From CAZTVF01 sp964616985 (lineage in GTDB: Bacteria > Planctomycetota > Phycisphaerae > SM23-33): 64,000 bases of DNA. The stretch covers positions 15,414 to 79,413 of the forward strand of contig CAZTVF010000004.1 of assembly GCA_964616985.1 (NCBI GenBank), read 5' to 3'. The notes under the pieces were generated by a model. It made no database searches, had not been told where the DNA came from, and worked only from the letters and a program-made list of their open reading frames with translations. A program made the position numbers and the translations under genes. Below are positions 9,631 to 19,044 of the stretch, one piece after another. Positions within the stretch are counted from its first letter, which is position 1, and every line of letters starts with the position of its first letter.

Positions 9631-11204
9631 TTCGTCGCCGCCCCTTTCTCGCCTGGCTCTCGCCCGAGAATCGCCGGCACCTCCGGCCCCCTGGGGCCGG
9701 CGGCAAAATCGCCGCGCCGCCCGAACACGCGCTGGTCGTACGTCTCCCACGCCCCCGGGCCCCGCAACTGGTCCAGCTTCGAATCCTGCAGCCACCGCGA
9801 GTGCGACGGCGACACTTTCGGCACGGCCGAGCCTTCGATCTTGCCCAGCCCGTAGAACTCCCAATCGTTGGGCGCCGAGTGCAACTCGCCGGGCAGGAGC
9901 GGCTTGGAGGACAGGGGCTCCACCAGCGTCGCGGTGACCAGGACGACCAGGTCCGTTTCGGACGACTCGTACCGGCTGGAGCGGAACAGCGCGCCCAGGA
10001 TGGGCACGTCGCCCGCGCCGGGTGTGCGCGAAACCCGCCCGCGCGCGGTGCGGCTGATGAGACCGGCCATGGCAAAGCTCTGGCCGCTGTGCAATTCCAG
10101 CGTGGTCTGCGCCTTTCGCGTGACGATGCTTGGAATGCGGAAGCCCTGCAGTTCGACCGCGCCGATGTCCGACAGCTCGCTCACCTCGGGCGCCACGAAG
10201 AGGCGGATGTTGTTGTCGCCCAGCACCGTCGGACGGAATTTCAGCCGGACGCCGAAATCCTTGTATTCCACCGTGATCGACGTGCCGGCAGTGCTATTGC
10301 CCTGCGCGACCGGGATCGGAAATTGGCCGCCGGCCAGGAAGCTCGCCTCCTCGCCGCTGAGGGCCACCAGCGTGGGCTCGGCCAGGATGCGGAGGTACTG
10401 GTTCTCGGCCAGGGCCTGCAGGAAGAACTCCAGGTCGATCTTGGGGAAGCCGCCGAACACGGTCACCAGCGGATCCACCCGAACGTCGTTGGTGAAGACG
10501 TACGGCACGTTGCCGTTGGTGGCCGAGGCCCCTTTGAGCGGGCCGATGGAGATGGGGTTCACCGCCCCGCTGGACGAGCCCACCTGCAGGCCGCCGAAGA
10601 AATCGTGCCCCCCCATGAACGCGGTGAAGCCCAGCACCCTCAGCGAGGAGCGGCTGACCTCGGCCACCCGCACGCGGAGCTGCACCTGCTGCACGCCGGC
10701 CAGCGAGATCATGTCCACGTATTTGACACCGGAGGCGTCCATGTAACGGTGGACATCGACGGCATCCTGGGCGCGGGCCAACTGCCCGGTGAGCAGCACG
10801 AAGTCGTCTCGCCCCTGGGCCACCTGCAGCGAGCATTGCGGGAACAGTCGCACCAGGTCCTGCTGGATGCGGTCGGTGTCGTACTCGACCGTCACCCGGG
10901 CCCGCCACGATTCCTCGCCATCGTTCCACGCGACCAGGTCGGTAGCGCCCATCGTCAGGCCCTGCACCAGCACCTGCTGGGGGCCCAGCACCTGGATGTC
11001 GGCCACCTTGGGGTCGGTGACCGACACTCGCTTGGCCGCCCAGGGAAGCTGCACCACCTCCGACTGCTTCTGACACAGCCGCAGCATCCGCACGCCGCCG
11101 GCCGGCTGCGAGGTCTGGGCGGCAAGGCCCGAGACGGCCAGCAGCATCGCGGCCAGTGCACTGGCAAGCGGCGTCCGCAGGGAACTGGGGGCCAGAGGTT
11201 TCAT
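9627..11204 (-). CDS. cpaC: CpaC/RcpA secretin of the Tad pilus
   Basis: 525 residues from the ATG at 11204, chosen because GGAGAA precedes it, it opens a clean signal peptide (ALAAMLLAVSGLAAQ), and it avoids the end of cpaB. The N-terminal BON/N0-like region (VVQLPWAAKRVSVTDPKVAD, VLVQGLTMGATDLVAW) precedes the secretin domain (VQLRVRVAEVSRSSLRVLG, LRILAEPTLVALSGEEASF, and the end signature VPILGALFRSSRYESSETDL). It forms the outer-membrane pore for the pilus. The C-terminal ~80 residues beyond the secretin fold are lineage specific. Confidence 0.94.
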   Translation of the reverse strand: MKPLAPSSLRTPLASALAAMLLAVSGLAAQTSQPAGGVRMLRLCQKQSEVVQLPWAAKRVSVTDPKVADIQVLGPQQVLVQGLTMGATDLVAWNDGEESWRARVTVEYDTDRIQQDLVRLFPQCSLQVAQGRDDFVLLTGQLARAQDAVDVHRYMDASGVKYVDMISLAGVQQVQLRVRVAEVSRSSLRVLGFTAFMGGHDFFGGLQVGSSSGAVNPISIGPLKGASATNGNVPYVFTNDVRVDPLVTVFGGFPKIDLEFFLQALAENQYLRILAEPTLVALSGEEASFLAGGQFPIPVAQGNSTAGTSITVEYKDFGVRLKFRPTVLGDNNIRLFVAPEVSELSDIGAVELQGFRIPSIVTRKAQTTLELHSGQSFAMAGLISRTARGRVSRTPGAGDVPILGALFRSSRYESSETDLVVLVTATLVEPLSSKPLLPGELHSAPNDWEFYGLGKIEGSAVPKVSPSHSRWLQDSKLDQLRGPGAWETYDQRVFGRRGDFAAGPRGPEVPAILGREPGEKGAATK

Positions 11205-11235
11205 TGTGGACAGTTCTCCATCGCATGAAAACGGA

Positions 11236-12129
11236 TCACGGCGGCAGCGGAACAAACTCCTGCGTCTCCCGCGCCTGGCCGCGAAGGATCGTTACGCGCC
11301 AGGAAGCCGGCGTGGCCGCCGGCGCCGCGGGTTCGGAGGCGGCCATCACCGGCGGCCGTTCTGCAGTTTCGCCGGCCGTGTTGGGCGGGAGCGCGCCGGC
11401 CAGGTCCATCGTACGCACGGGCTTGGCCGAGGCGATGGTTTCGTCGCCAGGGTTGCGCAGTGCCAGCGCGATGGTCCCGCGTGCCATCGCCAGCTGCAGG
11501 CTCTGCGCCTGTGAGATATCCACCATCAACGTCACCAGCCTCATGGCCCGCCGGTGAGGCGGGGGCTCAATCTTGCCGGCGTCGGGGGAGACAACCGTGC
11601 GATCTTCGATGCTCAGCACCTCCACCGCCTCCAGCAGGACGGTGCAGACTTTCTCGTCCCGGTCGGCCCTGGTGTCGGGGCTGAACGTGGCCAGCACGTC
11701 GACGACGCTGCCGGGCACGAGCACGGGCTCGAGCCCCTCACCCTCGGAAAACATGATGCTCACGGCGCGCTTCCCGGCGGGCAGCACGGCGGCCAGACGC
11801 ATGCCCGCGTTATCCTTGACGAAGCACTCCGCTGTCAGCGCCTGTCCCTGCTCCAGGGGCATGCCCAGCACCTTGCCGACGGCGCCGACGGGATCGGCCA
11901 TAGACCCGGCCGGAACCTGGTCGACGCTCACCGACTTCTGCACGATGCATTCGGGGGAGATGATGCTCATGGCCCGCAGCGGCTTGGCCGCCACAAGTAT
12001 CTGCGCCTTGGCAACCGCGGCGTTGGGCTCAGCCGCACGCGGCGAGGGGCGCAGCAACGACACCAGGCCGGCCGCGCTGACAGCGGCGACCAGTCCCAGC
12101 ATCACAAGCCCCAGCATCGACCATCTCAT
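11236..12129 (-). CDS. cpaB: CpaB/RcpC periplasmic SAF-domain protein
   Basis: 297 residues. N-terminal anchor (MLGLVMLGLVAAVSAAGLVSLL), then a SAF domain (ILVAAKPLRAMSIISPECIV) and the RcpC/CpaB region with KRAVSIMFSEGEGLEPVLVPG and GSVVDVLATFSPD. The end is Pro/Ala rich. CpaB is thought to gate or stabilise the secretin channel from the periplasm. It sits directly upstream of cpaC with a ~31 bp gap, as in most tad operons. Confidence 0.92.
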   Translation of the reverse strand: MRWSMLGLVMLGLVAAVSAAGLVSLLRPSPRAAEPNAAVAKAQILVAAKPLRAMSIISPECIVQKSVSVDQVPAGSMADPVGAVGKVLGMPLEQGQALTAECFVKDNAGMRLAAVLPAGKRAVSIMFSEGEGLEPVLVPGSVVDVLATFSPDTRADRDEKVCTVLLEAVEVLSIEDRTVVSPDAGKIEPPPHRRAMRLVTLMVDISQAQSLQLAMARGTIALALRNPGDETIASAKPVRTMDLAGALPPNTAGETAERPPVMAASEPAAPAATPASWRVTILRGQARETQEFVPLPP

Positions 12130-12149
12130 TCGTCACCTCGATAGCCAGC

Positions 12150-12572
12150 TCACGGCCCTTCCTTGGACATGCTGACGGCGCTGCTGACGTAGTCCGGCAC
12201 CGGCACCATGGGCAGCTTCAGCAGCCCGATGCCGCTGGCGTACGGCACGCGAACCTTCACGGTCAGGACGTCGCCCGTTCTTGCGGAAGAGACGTCCGAG
12301 GGCGTGAACACGACCGTGTAGCCGCTGGCGGAGAGCCCCGCGTCGGCCATGTCCGAGGCCACGCCCGACAGCACGGCGGCGTTGTTGGCGTCGTCGAGGA
12401 TTGCGATGCGGGCGGCCCTTCGCGAGATGTCGGCCACCTGCTGCGACTTGAGGAACATCCAGCCGTACTCCATCGCCGCCAGCGTCAACAGCAGCATCAA
12501 TGGCAGGATCAGGGCCATCTCGAGCGTCGCCAGGCTCCGTCGCCACGGTGTTCTTATGCGGTACATGCCCAT
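12150..12572 (-). CDS. tadE: TadE-like minor pseudopilin
   Basis: 140 residues from the ATG at 12572 (GGGGG upstream; a second ATG at 12566). Starts inside the end of the prepilin peptidase gene, overlapping it by 19 bp. It has the TadE signature: a short basic N-terminus, then SLATLEMALILPLMLLLTLAAMEYGW with Glu at +5, followed by a soluble pseudopilin body. TadE proteins are processed by the peptidase encoded upstream and help initiate the pilus. No separate tadF is seen in the locus. Confidence 0.88.
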   Translation of the reverse strand: MGMYRIRTPWRRSLATLEMALILPLMLLLTLAAMEYGWMFLKSQQVADISRRAARIAILDDANNAAVLSGVASDMADAGLSASGYTVVFTPSDVSSARTGDVLTVKVRVPYASGIGLLKLPMVPVPDYVSSAVSMSKEGP

Positions 12573-13105
12573 GTCACCCCCGCGGCGACGCAGACGCCCG
12601 CGAATATCGCCACGCCGTACGGCATCTTCGGCATGGCCGTCTCGGCCAGGCCTTGGGCCCCGTCGCGATGGCCCATCAACCAGAGCACCGCCCAGCCGCT
12701 GGCCTGGCCGACGTTGACCCAGACACGGCGCCACTGCCGCCGGGCCACGGCGAAGGCGGCCGCCAGAACCACGCCGCAGACCGCCACCGCCACCAGCGCC
12801 GCCGCCCCATGCGCCAGACCCAGCCAGGCCCCGATCGCGCCCATCAGCTTGGCGTCACCAGCCCCGCCCCCGGCGAACACGAACAGCAGCACGTACGGGC
12901 ACGCGAGCATCAGGCAGGCCGCAAACGACTCGGCCAACCCGGCGCCGCCGCGCGTCGCTCCGGCGACGCCCAAGGCCGCCGCCAGCAGCGGCAGCGTGAG
13001 CCAGTTGGGGATTCGCCGGCGCCACAGGTCTGTCGCGGCGGCGATCACCACCGACCATGACGCCAGCGGCCACGGGGAATGCCACAGTTCGGTCGCCCAC
13101 ACCAT
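12554..13105 (-). CDS. tadV: Prepilin peptidase (TadV/CpaA type)
   Basis: About 183 residues from the ATG at 13105; an in-frame TTG at 13129 is possible. Polytopic A24 aspartyl peptidase: first catalytic Asp in AAATDLWRRRIPNWLT and second in the GxGD motif GGGAGDAKLMGAIGAW. There are six or so hydrophobic segments and no methyltransferase domain, as usual for TadV. It cleaves the Flp prepilin and the TadE pseudopilin. Confidence 0.92.
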   Translation of the reverse strand: MVWATELWHSPWPLASWSVVIAAATDLWRRRIPNWLTLPLLAAALGVAGATRGGAGLAESFAACLMLACPYVLLFVFAGGGAGDAKLMGAIGAWLGLAHGAAALVAVAVCGVVLAAAFAVARRQWRRVWVNVGQASGWAVLWLMGHRDGAQGLAETAMPKMPYGVAIFAGVCVAAGVTWACTA

Positions 13106-13170
13106 CTTGCTCCCATCGTGACCGGCCAACCCCGCCGCAACACGTCACGCCGCAGTCGGCCTGACGTGAC

Positions 13171-13344
13171 TTACTTCAACGCCGTGTGCAGCGCGTCGAA
13201 CTTGTTCGACACCCACAGGCCGATCGCTGCGATCGTCGTAATGGTGGCCGTCACCACGATGCCGGCGATGATGGCGTACTCCACGGTTTCCAGGCCCTGC
13301 TCGTCGCGAATGAACCGGCTGATCAATGCCTTCATGCTCTTCAT
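13171..13344 (-). CDS. flp: Flp-type major pilin
   Basis: 57 residues from the ATG at 13344, preceded by AAGGGAA. Has the class IVb prepilin form: short basic leader (MKSMKALISRFIRDEQG), cleavage after Gly, then LETVEYAIIAG with the conserved Glu/Tyr pair and a single hydrophobic helix ending in a short tail. It is the first gene of the minus-strand tad operon, so its promoter should lie in the 13345-13590 spacer shared with the divergent tadG-like gene. Only a weak TAGTAT-like -10 is visible there. Confidence 0.93.
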   Translation of the reverse strand: MKSMKALISRFIRDEQGLETVEYAIIAGIVVTATITTIAAIGLWVSNKFDALHTALK

Positions 13345-13590
13345 GTTTCGTTCCCTTCTGTGTTGGGCGCCGCCACGGCGCGGTGACTGTTCATGTTCCA
13401 GATTCACTCCGCCATACTATTCCGGTGACGGCGATCCCAAAGGCTGGATCGAGCGTTTTTGAGCGCTCTTAGGCCCATTTCGATTCGTTCACCGAGGCTC
13501 GCGCAGGAGATAACCCCGATTACGCTTTCGGTAAGATGCGGCCTGCGGCCGAACCCGGGCCGAGGCTACAATGCCCTTGATGGGGAGCCT

Positions 13591-14850
13591 ATGAAGTACC
13601 GTCGCCATGGAATTGCCCTGGTGTGGCTGGTGCTGATGTGGACCGCGATGATCGGGCTGGTGGGGCTGTCGATCGATGTGGCCTACGCCCTCAACGCACG
13701 CGCCCAATTGCAGACCGCGGCCGATGCCGCGGCGCTGGCCGGGGCCATGCAGCTCAAGAACGGAAGCTCCGCGGCGCTGGGCGCCGCGGCCACCGTTGCC
13801 CTGGCCAATACCGCCGCCGGCGCGACCGTCGAACTGGCCGCCAGCGGCGACGCGACCGTCGGATCCTACAACGCCGGCGTCTTCGCCTCGAGCTACGCCA
13901 CGCCCAATGCCGTCAAGGTCATCGCCCGCCGCACCGCCGGCTCGCCGCGCGGGCCGATGCCGCTGTTCTTCGGTCCGCTGTTTGGCGTGCCCACGGCCGA
14001 CATCTCTGCCACGGCCACAGCGGTGGCCAGGCTGCGGCCCTCGGGAACCCTGATGGTGCTGAACTCCAACGCGCCGATGGCCCTGGGGCTTTCCGGTTCG
14101 GCCAGCATCACCATCACCAAGGGCACGCTGCAGGTGAACTCCGCCGCTGCCCAAGCCGTCAACGGCTCGGGCAGTTCGAGGATCTTCGCCCCCGAGATCG
14201 ACGTGGTGGGCGGATATTACTTCAGCGGCAGCGCGGGCATGACCGGCACGATCAAGACGCACCAGCCCGTCATGCCTGACCCGCTGGCGGCGCTGCCGGA
14301 AGTCTCGTACAGCAGCTGGCCGGACCTGGGCTCGGCGAGCGTCTCAAGCAATAATAGCCGGACGATCGGCCCGGGCTACTACTCCGGCGGCATTAGCGCC
14401 AGCGGCAGCTCCACAATGACACTCAGGCCAGGCATCTACGTGGTGGGCGGCTCGGGCGTGCAGGTCTCCGGCAGCGCGGACCTCTATGCTCGCGGCGTGA
14501 TGATCTACCTCGTGGGATCAGGCGGCATGAGCATCAGCGGCAACGGCAGCATCGCCATCACACCTCCCGATCCTTCGCGCGACACCTTCGCCGGGGCGGC
14601 GACCTATGCGGGCGTGTCCGTTTTCCAGTCCAGGACCAACGCCACCAGCGCCACGTTCTCCGGCAGCAGCGGCGTCGATATCGAAGGCGTGATCTACCTC
14701 CCCAAGGCCGCCGCCGTCATCAGCGGCAACGGCCAGAGCCTTGGCGGCCAGTTCGTCGTCGACCGCCTTACCCTGTCCGGCAGCGGCGGCGTCATCTCCG
14801 GCGAAGCCGTCATCCCCCTTCCGACCAGCCAGTCCTACCTCGCTCGCTGA
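13591..14850 (+). CDS. TadG-like pilus-associated protein with Gly/Ser-rich repeat domain
   Basis: 419 residues from the ATG at 13591 (GGGGAG just upstream). It has the TadE/G-like N-terminus: one membrane helix then LNARAQLQTAADAAALAGAM. There is no von Willebrand A domain. Instead the second half is a low-complexity domain of Ser/Gly-rich strands (ISASGSSTMTLRPGIYVVGG, VQVSGSADLYARG, MSISGNGSIAI), probably a beta-helix similar to polymer-forming pilus-assembly domains. It is divergent from flp, so it may be an exported tip or surface component under separate control. Confidence 0.8.
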   Translation: MKYRRHGIALVWLVLMWTAMIGLVGLSIDVAYALNARAQLQTAADAAALAGAMQLKNGSSAALGAAATVALANTAAGATVELAASGDATVGSYNAGVFASSYATPNAVKVIARRTAGSPRGPMPLFFGPLFGVPTADISATATAVARLRPSGTLMVLNSNAPMALGLSGSASITITKGTLQVNSAAAQAVNGSGSSRIFAPEIDVVGGYYFSGSAGMTGTIKTHQPVMPDPLAALPEVSYSSWPDLGSASVSSNNSRTIGPGYYSGGISASGSSTMTLRPGIYVVGGSGVQVSGSADLYARGVMIYLVGSGGMSISGNGSIAITPPDPSRDTFAGAATYAGVSVFQSRTNATSATFSGSSGVDIEGVIYLPKAAAVISGNGQSLGGQFVVDRLTLSGSGGVISGEAVIPLPTSQSYLAR

Positions 14851-14914
14851 GTCAACCGGTCCCACTCTGCCCTCCGTGGCGGGCGAACGCGGTAATGGTA
14901 CGGGGCAGCGAAAT

Positions 14915-15070
14915 GGGGCTGCGCCATTTGGAGTGCGGCGGCAACGACGCCGCTATGGATTCAGGCGCCGTTGCGCGCGATAGATCCAAAGCGGTGTCGC
15001 GGCCGCTGCGCGGCCTTTGCCCCCGCACCTGCCTCCGGCAGGCAGGCTCCAAAAGGCCGTCGCACGACAC
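14915..15070. repeat. Cluster of GC-rich hairpins between convergent genes
   Basis: The spacer between the tadG-like gene and the PPC protein gene contains several inverted repeats: GCGGCG...CGCCGC near 14937-14955, GCGGCCGCTGCGCGGC near 14999-15014, and the small palindrome CCTGCCTCCGGCAGG at 15028-15042, which recurs elsewhere in the window. No coding potential is seen. They may act as bidirectional terminators or belong to REP-like elements. Confidence 0.5.
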
Positions 15071-15080
15071 AACGGCACCG

Positions 15081-17585
15081 TCAGGGCGGGATGATCTCGA
15101 AGGGGATCGCGGGCAACAGGCCGATGGGCTGGCGGCGTGGTGGGCCGGCCACGGGGGCCGGAGCGGTCGAGGCGGAGGGCGAGGTGGCGGCTGTCGTCGC
15201 GGCGGCGGGCGATGCCGAGGGCAGCGGCCTCTTGCGGGCTTGTTCGGCGGCCGAGGCCATCATGGCCGCTTGGAGGCTGTCGTCAAAGTCGATGTCGGAC
15301 ATCATGCCGTCCTGAATGCCCTCGGGGTTCATGTTCGGCATGGCCGGCAGATCGTCCGGGTTGAACCGCGGCCTTCGAGGCCTGGGGCTGCCGGAGGGCG
15401 AGGGCTCGGGCGCCGCCATCGCCGGGTCGGGCGGGATGACGGCGACGGCCGTCACCAGCAGCGTGCCCCTGTAGCCGGGCTTGATCTTGTTGGCGTCGCA
15501 GCAGAGGACCATCTCGGTGGCTGCGCCGGCGGGCGAAGCGGATTGCACGGTCACGCCGTCGGGCGGCTCGCGCAGTTCGAACTCGATGCGTTCCCCCGCT
15601 CCGCTGGCCGCCACGGCGACCAGCACACCGGCCCTGCCGCCGGCGGGGATTTTCACGCAAGCATCCGCCGCCAGTCGCAGCGCAGCGCCCGGCGAATTGC
15701 CCGGCACAACAACGGCGAGTTCCTGCGAGGGCACCAGGTGCCGGTAGGCGAAGGCCTGCATCATGTCCTGCGCGGGCACGGCCGCCCGCGCGACCTCGCC
15801 GCCGCCGATGACCGCCCGACCCTGCACGCGCAAAACGAACGGCTCGGCCGGAGCCTTCGAGGGCGCCGTCAGCGTCAGCCGCACGCGGTCCTGCCCCGCC
15901 GGAAGCGTCCCGCCGCTCAAGGCGAATCCCGCCGGCGCGTCCTTCAGCGAGATCGCGATCTCACCGGCGAACCCATCCTTCCGCAGCGCCCACAAGGTGA
16001 CGGGCACGTTCTCGTTGCCGCGGACGTTGATGCTGGAGGGCGTGACGCGAAGCTCGTAGTCCGGGCGCGGCGCGCTCAGCCGCAACCGGTACGCGTACTC
16101 GGGCCCGCCCTGCCGCTGAATATCGCCCACGTGCACGTAGTACGTCCCCGCCGCGGGCAGCTTGGCGCGGATGTACGAATCGGCGTGGTGCGTGTCCAGG
16201 CCCGCGGCCTTGTCTTCGTGATCGTCGTTGAGCGCGAGCTGGACACCGTTGGCGTCCGTCAGCATCAGCACCGAATCGAGCGGCGAGCCCAGCCGCCGCG
16301 CCGTCACCTCGGCCACCACCTCGTCGCCCGATCGCGCCTCGAAGCGGTACACGTCCCATCGTGCGGGCGCGTCAATGCGGCCGTTGACGATCACCGGCAG
16401 CGTCACCGCCTGCGCGCGGGCGGGCGAGTCATTGCCCCCCGCCGCCAGCACCTCGGGCAGGTCGTCCACCGCGAAGGCGACGCGATTGCAGGGCCAGTCT
16501 TTCGCGGCCCCCGCCAGCGAATGCACGCCGACGGACAGGTCACGAGCGTCCTGCTTCACCTGTCGCGCGGGCAGGTTCCAGCCGGTCAGTTCCACCGTCG
16601 CCTGCGAGCCCGCCTTGCAGCCCAGCGGAAAGATGCCCGTGATGTACGGCAGTTCGCCGATGGTGATGCGGAAGACGAAGTCCTCGCGCCCGCGGTAGAT
16701 CGAGTCGCGGATCTCCAGCGTGTATTCACCGTCGCGCGGGATGTCGCAGCACAGCACCGGGTCGGGGTGGTAGCGGAAGTGGTCGGCGTATTGCAGCTCG
16801 CGGCCGTTGGGGTCGTAGATGGCGATGGCGGCCTGGAACCAGCCCGGCACGGCGTCGGCAATGTAGGGGATGAGCTTGCGAACCTCGGCGGCGACGACGA
16901 TCTTCTGGCCGCGGCGGGCGTCGAAGCGGAAACGCTCGACCGATTGGGGCTGAACCTGCCCGTTGACCACGGCGGGCAGCGTGAGCTTCATCGGCCCCGC
17001 GGCCGCGGGATCGGGCGGGGCCTCGACCACGTCGATCAGCCGCAACACCTCGACGCGGTCCGAGATCTTCGGCCATTCCTTGGCGAACTCCGTCAGCACG
17101 CCCACCTGGAAGACGAGCGGGTTCGAGACGCCGCCGGGCGAGAGCAGGCGCAGCTCGCGCGGGCCTGCGGCGGCGCCGGGGGCGATCGTCACCTCCAGCG
17201 TGACCGATTCGGACAGGCCGGGATTGGACGGCTTGCGGGCCGCGAGCCTTTTGCGGATCGCCGCGATCTCATCGACCACGTCGGCCGTCTGGTTCACCCG
17301 CTGCAGCGAGGCCAGCGTCGACTGCAGCGCCGCCGTCTGTTTTCGCGTCAGCGGCTTGGTGTGTTCGACCACCTTGGCGGTGATGCCCTCGCCGGTGAAG
17401 CGAGCGCCGGTGACGCCGTCGAAGTATTGCCCGCCGACGACGGCCATGAACGTATGTCCGCGCGCCCCGCCGGCCGGGCACACGTAGCCCGTCTGTGGCG
17501 CCTGCGGCTGCGCCGAAGCGACCCGGACGATCGCAAGGATCATCGCCGCAGCCAGCGGCCAGCTTGTGCGGTGCGAGCGGCGCAT
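15081..17585 (-). CDS. Secreted PPC-domain protein (planctomycete type)
   Basis: 834 residues from the ATG at 17585, which begins a signal peptide (LAAAMILAIVRVASAQ). The body contains repeated bacterial pre-peptidase C-terminal (PPC) like domains, for example VERFRFDARRGQKIVVAAEV and WDVYRFEARSGDEVVAEVTA. The C-terminus is Pro/Ser rich. In planctomycetes such proteins accompany DUF1501 and DUF1553 proteins in surface or periplasmic modules of unknown substrate. The start lies 2 bp after the DUF1501 stop, so it is the third gene of that operon. Confidence 0.85.
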   Translation of the reverse strand: MRRSHRTSWPLAAAMILAIVRVASAQPQAPQTGYVCPAGGARGHTFMAVVGGQYFDGVTGARFTGEGITAKVVEHTKPLTRKQTAALQSTLASLQRVNQTADVVDEIAAIRKRLAARKPSNPGLSESVTLEVTIAPGAAAGPRELRLLSPGGVSNPLVFQVGVLTEFAKEWPKISDRVEVLRLIDVVEAPPDPAAAGPMKLTLPAVVNGQVQPQSVERFRFDARRGQKIVVAAEVRKLIPYIADAVPGWFQAAIAIYDPNGRELQYADHFRYHPDPVLCCDIPRDGEYTLEIRDSIYRGREDFVFRITIGELPYITGIFPLGCKAGSQATVELTGWNLPARQVKQDARDLSVGVHSLAGAAKDWPCNRVAFAVDDLPEVLAAGGNDSPARAQAVTLPVIVNGRIDAPARWDVYRFEARSGDEVVAEVTARRLGSPLDSVLMLTDANGVQLALNDDHEDKAAGLDTHHADSYIRAKLPAAGTYYVHVGDIQRQGGPEYAYRLRLSAPRPDYELRVTPSSINVRGNENVPVTLWALRKDGFAGEIAISLKDAPAGFALSGGTLPAGQDRVRLTLTAPSKAPAEPFVLRVQGRAVIGGGEVARAAVPAQDMMQAFAYRHLVPSQELAVVVPGNSPGAALRLAADACVKIPAGGRAGVLVAVAASGAGERIEFELREPPDGVTVQSASPAGAATEMVLCCDANKIKPGYRGTLLVTAVAVIPPDPAMAAPEPSPSGSPRPRRPRFNPDDLPAMPNMNPEGIQDGMMSDIDFDDSLQAAMMASAAEQARKRPLPSASPAAATTAATSPSASTAPAPVAGPPRRQPIGLLPAIPFEIIPP

Positions 17586-17587
17586 GT

Positions 17588-18955
17588 TTACATGATTTCC
17601 TTCAGCAGGCCGCCGGTCGGCTGGCCGTCCTCGGCCGAGGGCGTCGCGGCGACGACCATCTCCTGCGGGTGCGGCAGGCGGGCGTTGGGGTCGATGCCGA
17701 GCAACTCGTACACGCTGCCGATGAGGTCGCACGGATACACCGGCCGCTCCTTCACCGTCTCACCCCTGGCGTCGGAAGAGCCCACGACGTGGCCGCCCTT
17801 GAAGCCGCCGCCGGCGACCAGGGCCGAGAACACGCTGCCAAAGTGCCCGCGCCCGCCGTTCCATGGCGCTTCCCACTGGACCTTGGGCGTGCGCCCGAAC
17901 TCGCCGCTGCACCAGACGATCGTGCTGTCCAGCAGCCCCGCCGCCGACAGGTCCTCCAGCAGCGACGCCACGCCCTTGTCCAGCTGCGGCAGCATGCGGC
18001 GCATCGCCTGGAAGTGTTCCTTGTGCGTATCCCACCCGTTGGAGTTGATGGTGATGTACGGCACGCCGCGCTCCACCAGCCGGCGAGCGACGAGGCAGGA
18101 CTGCCCGAAGGTGTTGCGGCCGTAACGCTCGCGGACCTCGTCGGTCTCCTGCGTGAGGTCGAAGACCTTGCCCGCGTCGCCGAGGATGAGGTCGTAGGCT
18201 TCATTCTGCGCCGCCTGGGCCGCGGCGATCTGCGGATCGACCTCGCCGACCGCGTTGCCCAGCGTGTTGAGCTGGCCCAGCAGTTCGCGGCGGTCGTGCT
18301 GCCGCTTGTCGCTGATGCCGGGGGCCACGATGCCCTCGACGTTGAAGCGGGCCGCGCCCGGGTCGCCGCCGGTGGCGTAGGGTTTGTATCGCGAGGGCAG
18401 GAAGCCCGACTCGCTGAACCGCCCCTGCGGCTGGGTGAGCACGATGTACGGCGGCAGCAGGCCCTTGTAGCCCGCGTCGGCGCCCTTGAACAGCGACACG
18501 ACCGACCCCACCGTCGGGTGCACCACGCGGCCGCCGGAGGCCCAGCCCGTCTGCACCATGTAGGCGGCGGTCTCGTGGCCGTTGTTGCCGTGGGTCATGC
18601 TGCGGATGAGCGAGTACTTGTCGGCGTGCTTGGCCAGCTGCGGCAACAGTTCACAGATGCGGATGCCATCGACATTGGTGGCCAGCGGGCTCTTGAGCGG
18701 GCCGCAGTAGTCGTAGCCCGCCTCGGGCTTGGGGTCGAAGGTTTCCAGGTGCGACGGTCCGCCCCACAGCCAGATCTGGATCACCGCCTTGGCCCTGGCG
18801 GCTGGAAGCGTGGTCGCCTGCGGCGACGCCATGGCCCACCGGGCCAGGCCGCTGCCCAGGAACAGCCCCGCCGCACCGGCGATGCCGGTCCGCAGCACCT
18901 GCCGCCGCGTGAGGGGGCGATGGAACAGGTTGTGCATCAGATTTTCGTCGCTCAT
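17588..18955 (-). CDS. DUF1501 protein (Tat-exported, sulfatase-like fold)
   Basis: 455 residues. Twin-arginine leader LTRRQVLRTGIAGAAGLFLG. The body is typical DUF1501: IQIWLWGGPSHLETFDPKP, LIRSMTHGNNGHETAAYMV, WDTHKEHFQAMRRMLPQLD, and WCSGEFGRTPKVQ...GRGHFGSVF. The family adopts an alkaline-phosphatase/sulfatase-like fold; the biochemical role is unproven. It is the middle gene of a three-gene operon with the DUF1549/1553 and PPC proteins. Confidence 0.93.
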   Translation of the reverse strand: MSDENLMHNLFHRPLTRRQVLRTGIAGAAGLFLGSGLARWAMASPQATTLPAARAKAVIQIWLWGGPSHLETFDPKPEAGYDYCGPLKSPLATNVDGIRICELLPQLAKHADKYSLIRSMTHGNNGHETAAYMVQTGWASGGRVVHPTVGSVVSLFKGADAGYKGLLPPYIVLTQPQGRFSESGFLPSRYKPYATGGDPGAARFNVEGIVAPGISDKRQHDRRELLGQLNTLGNAVGEVDPQIAAAQAAQNEAYDLILGDAGKVFDLTQETDEVRERYGRNTFGQSCLVARRLVERGVPYITINSNGWDTHKEHFQAMRRMLPQLDKGVASLLEDLSAAGLLDSTIVWCSGEFGRTPKVQWEAPWNGGRGHFGSVFSALVAGGGFKGGHVVGSSDARGETVKERPVYPCDLIGSVYELLGIDPNARLPHPQEMVVAATPSAEDGQPTGGLLKEIM

Positions 18956-19044
18956 GTGTCTATCCTGCTTTGTTTGTGCAAGCTTTCCAGTATTCCTTCA
19001 GTCCGAATCTTTGGCGGCTCACCTCATCCGCCAATTCAGCAGCA

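Noticed and set aside
14895..18125. 1076-codon open frame on the plus strand
   Set aside because: It is antisense to the PPC and DUF1501 genes, has no recognisable domain and is a product of high GC codon bias. Similar long antisense frames at 4628-6313 and 22789-24471 were rejected for the same reason.
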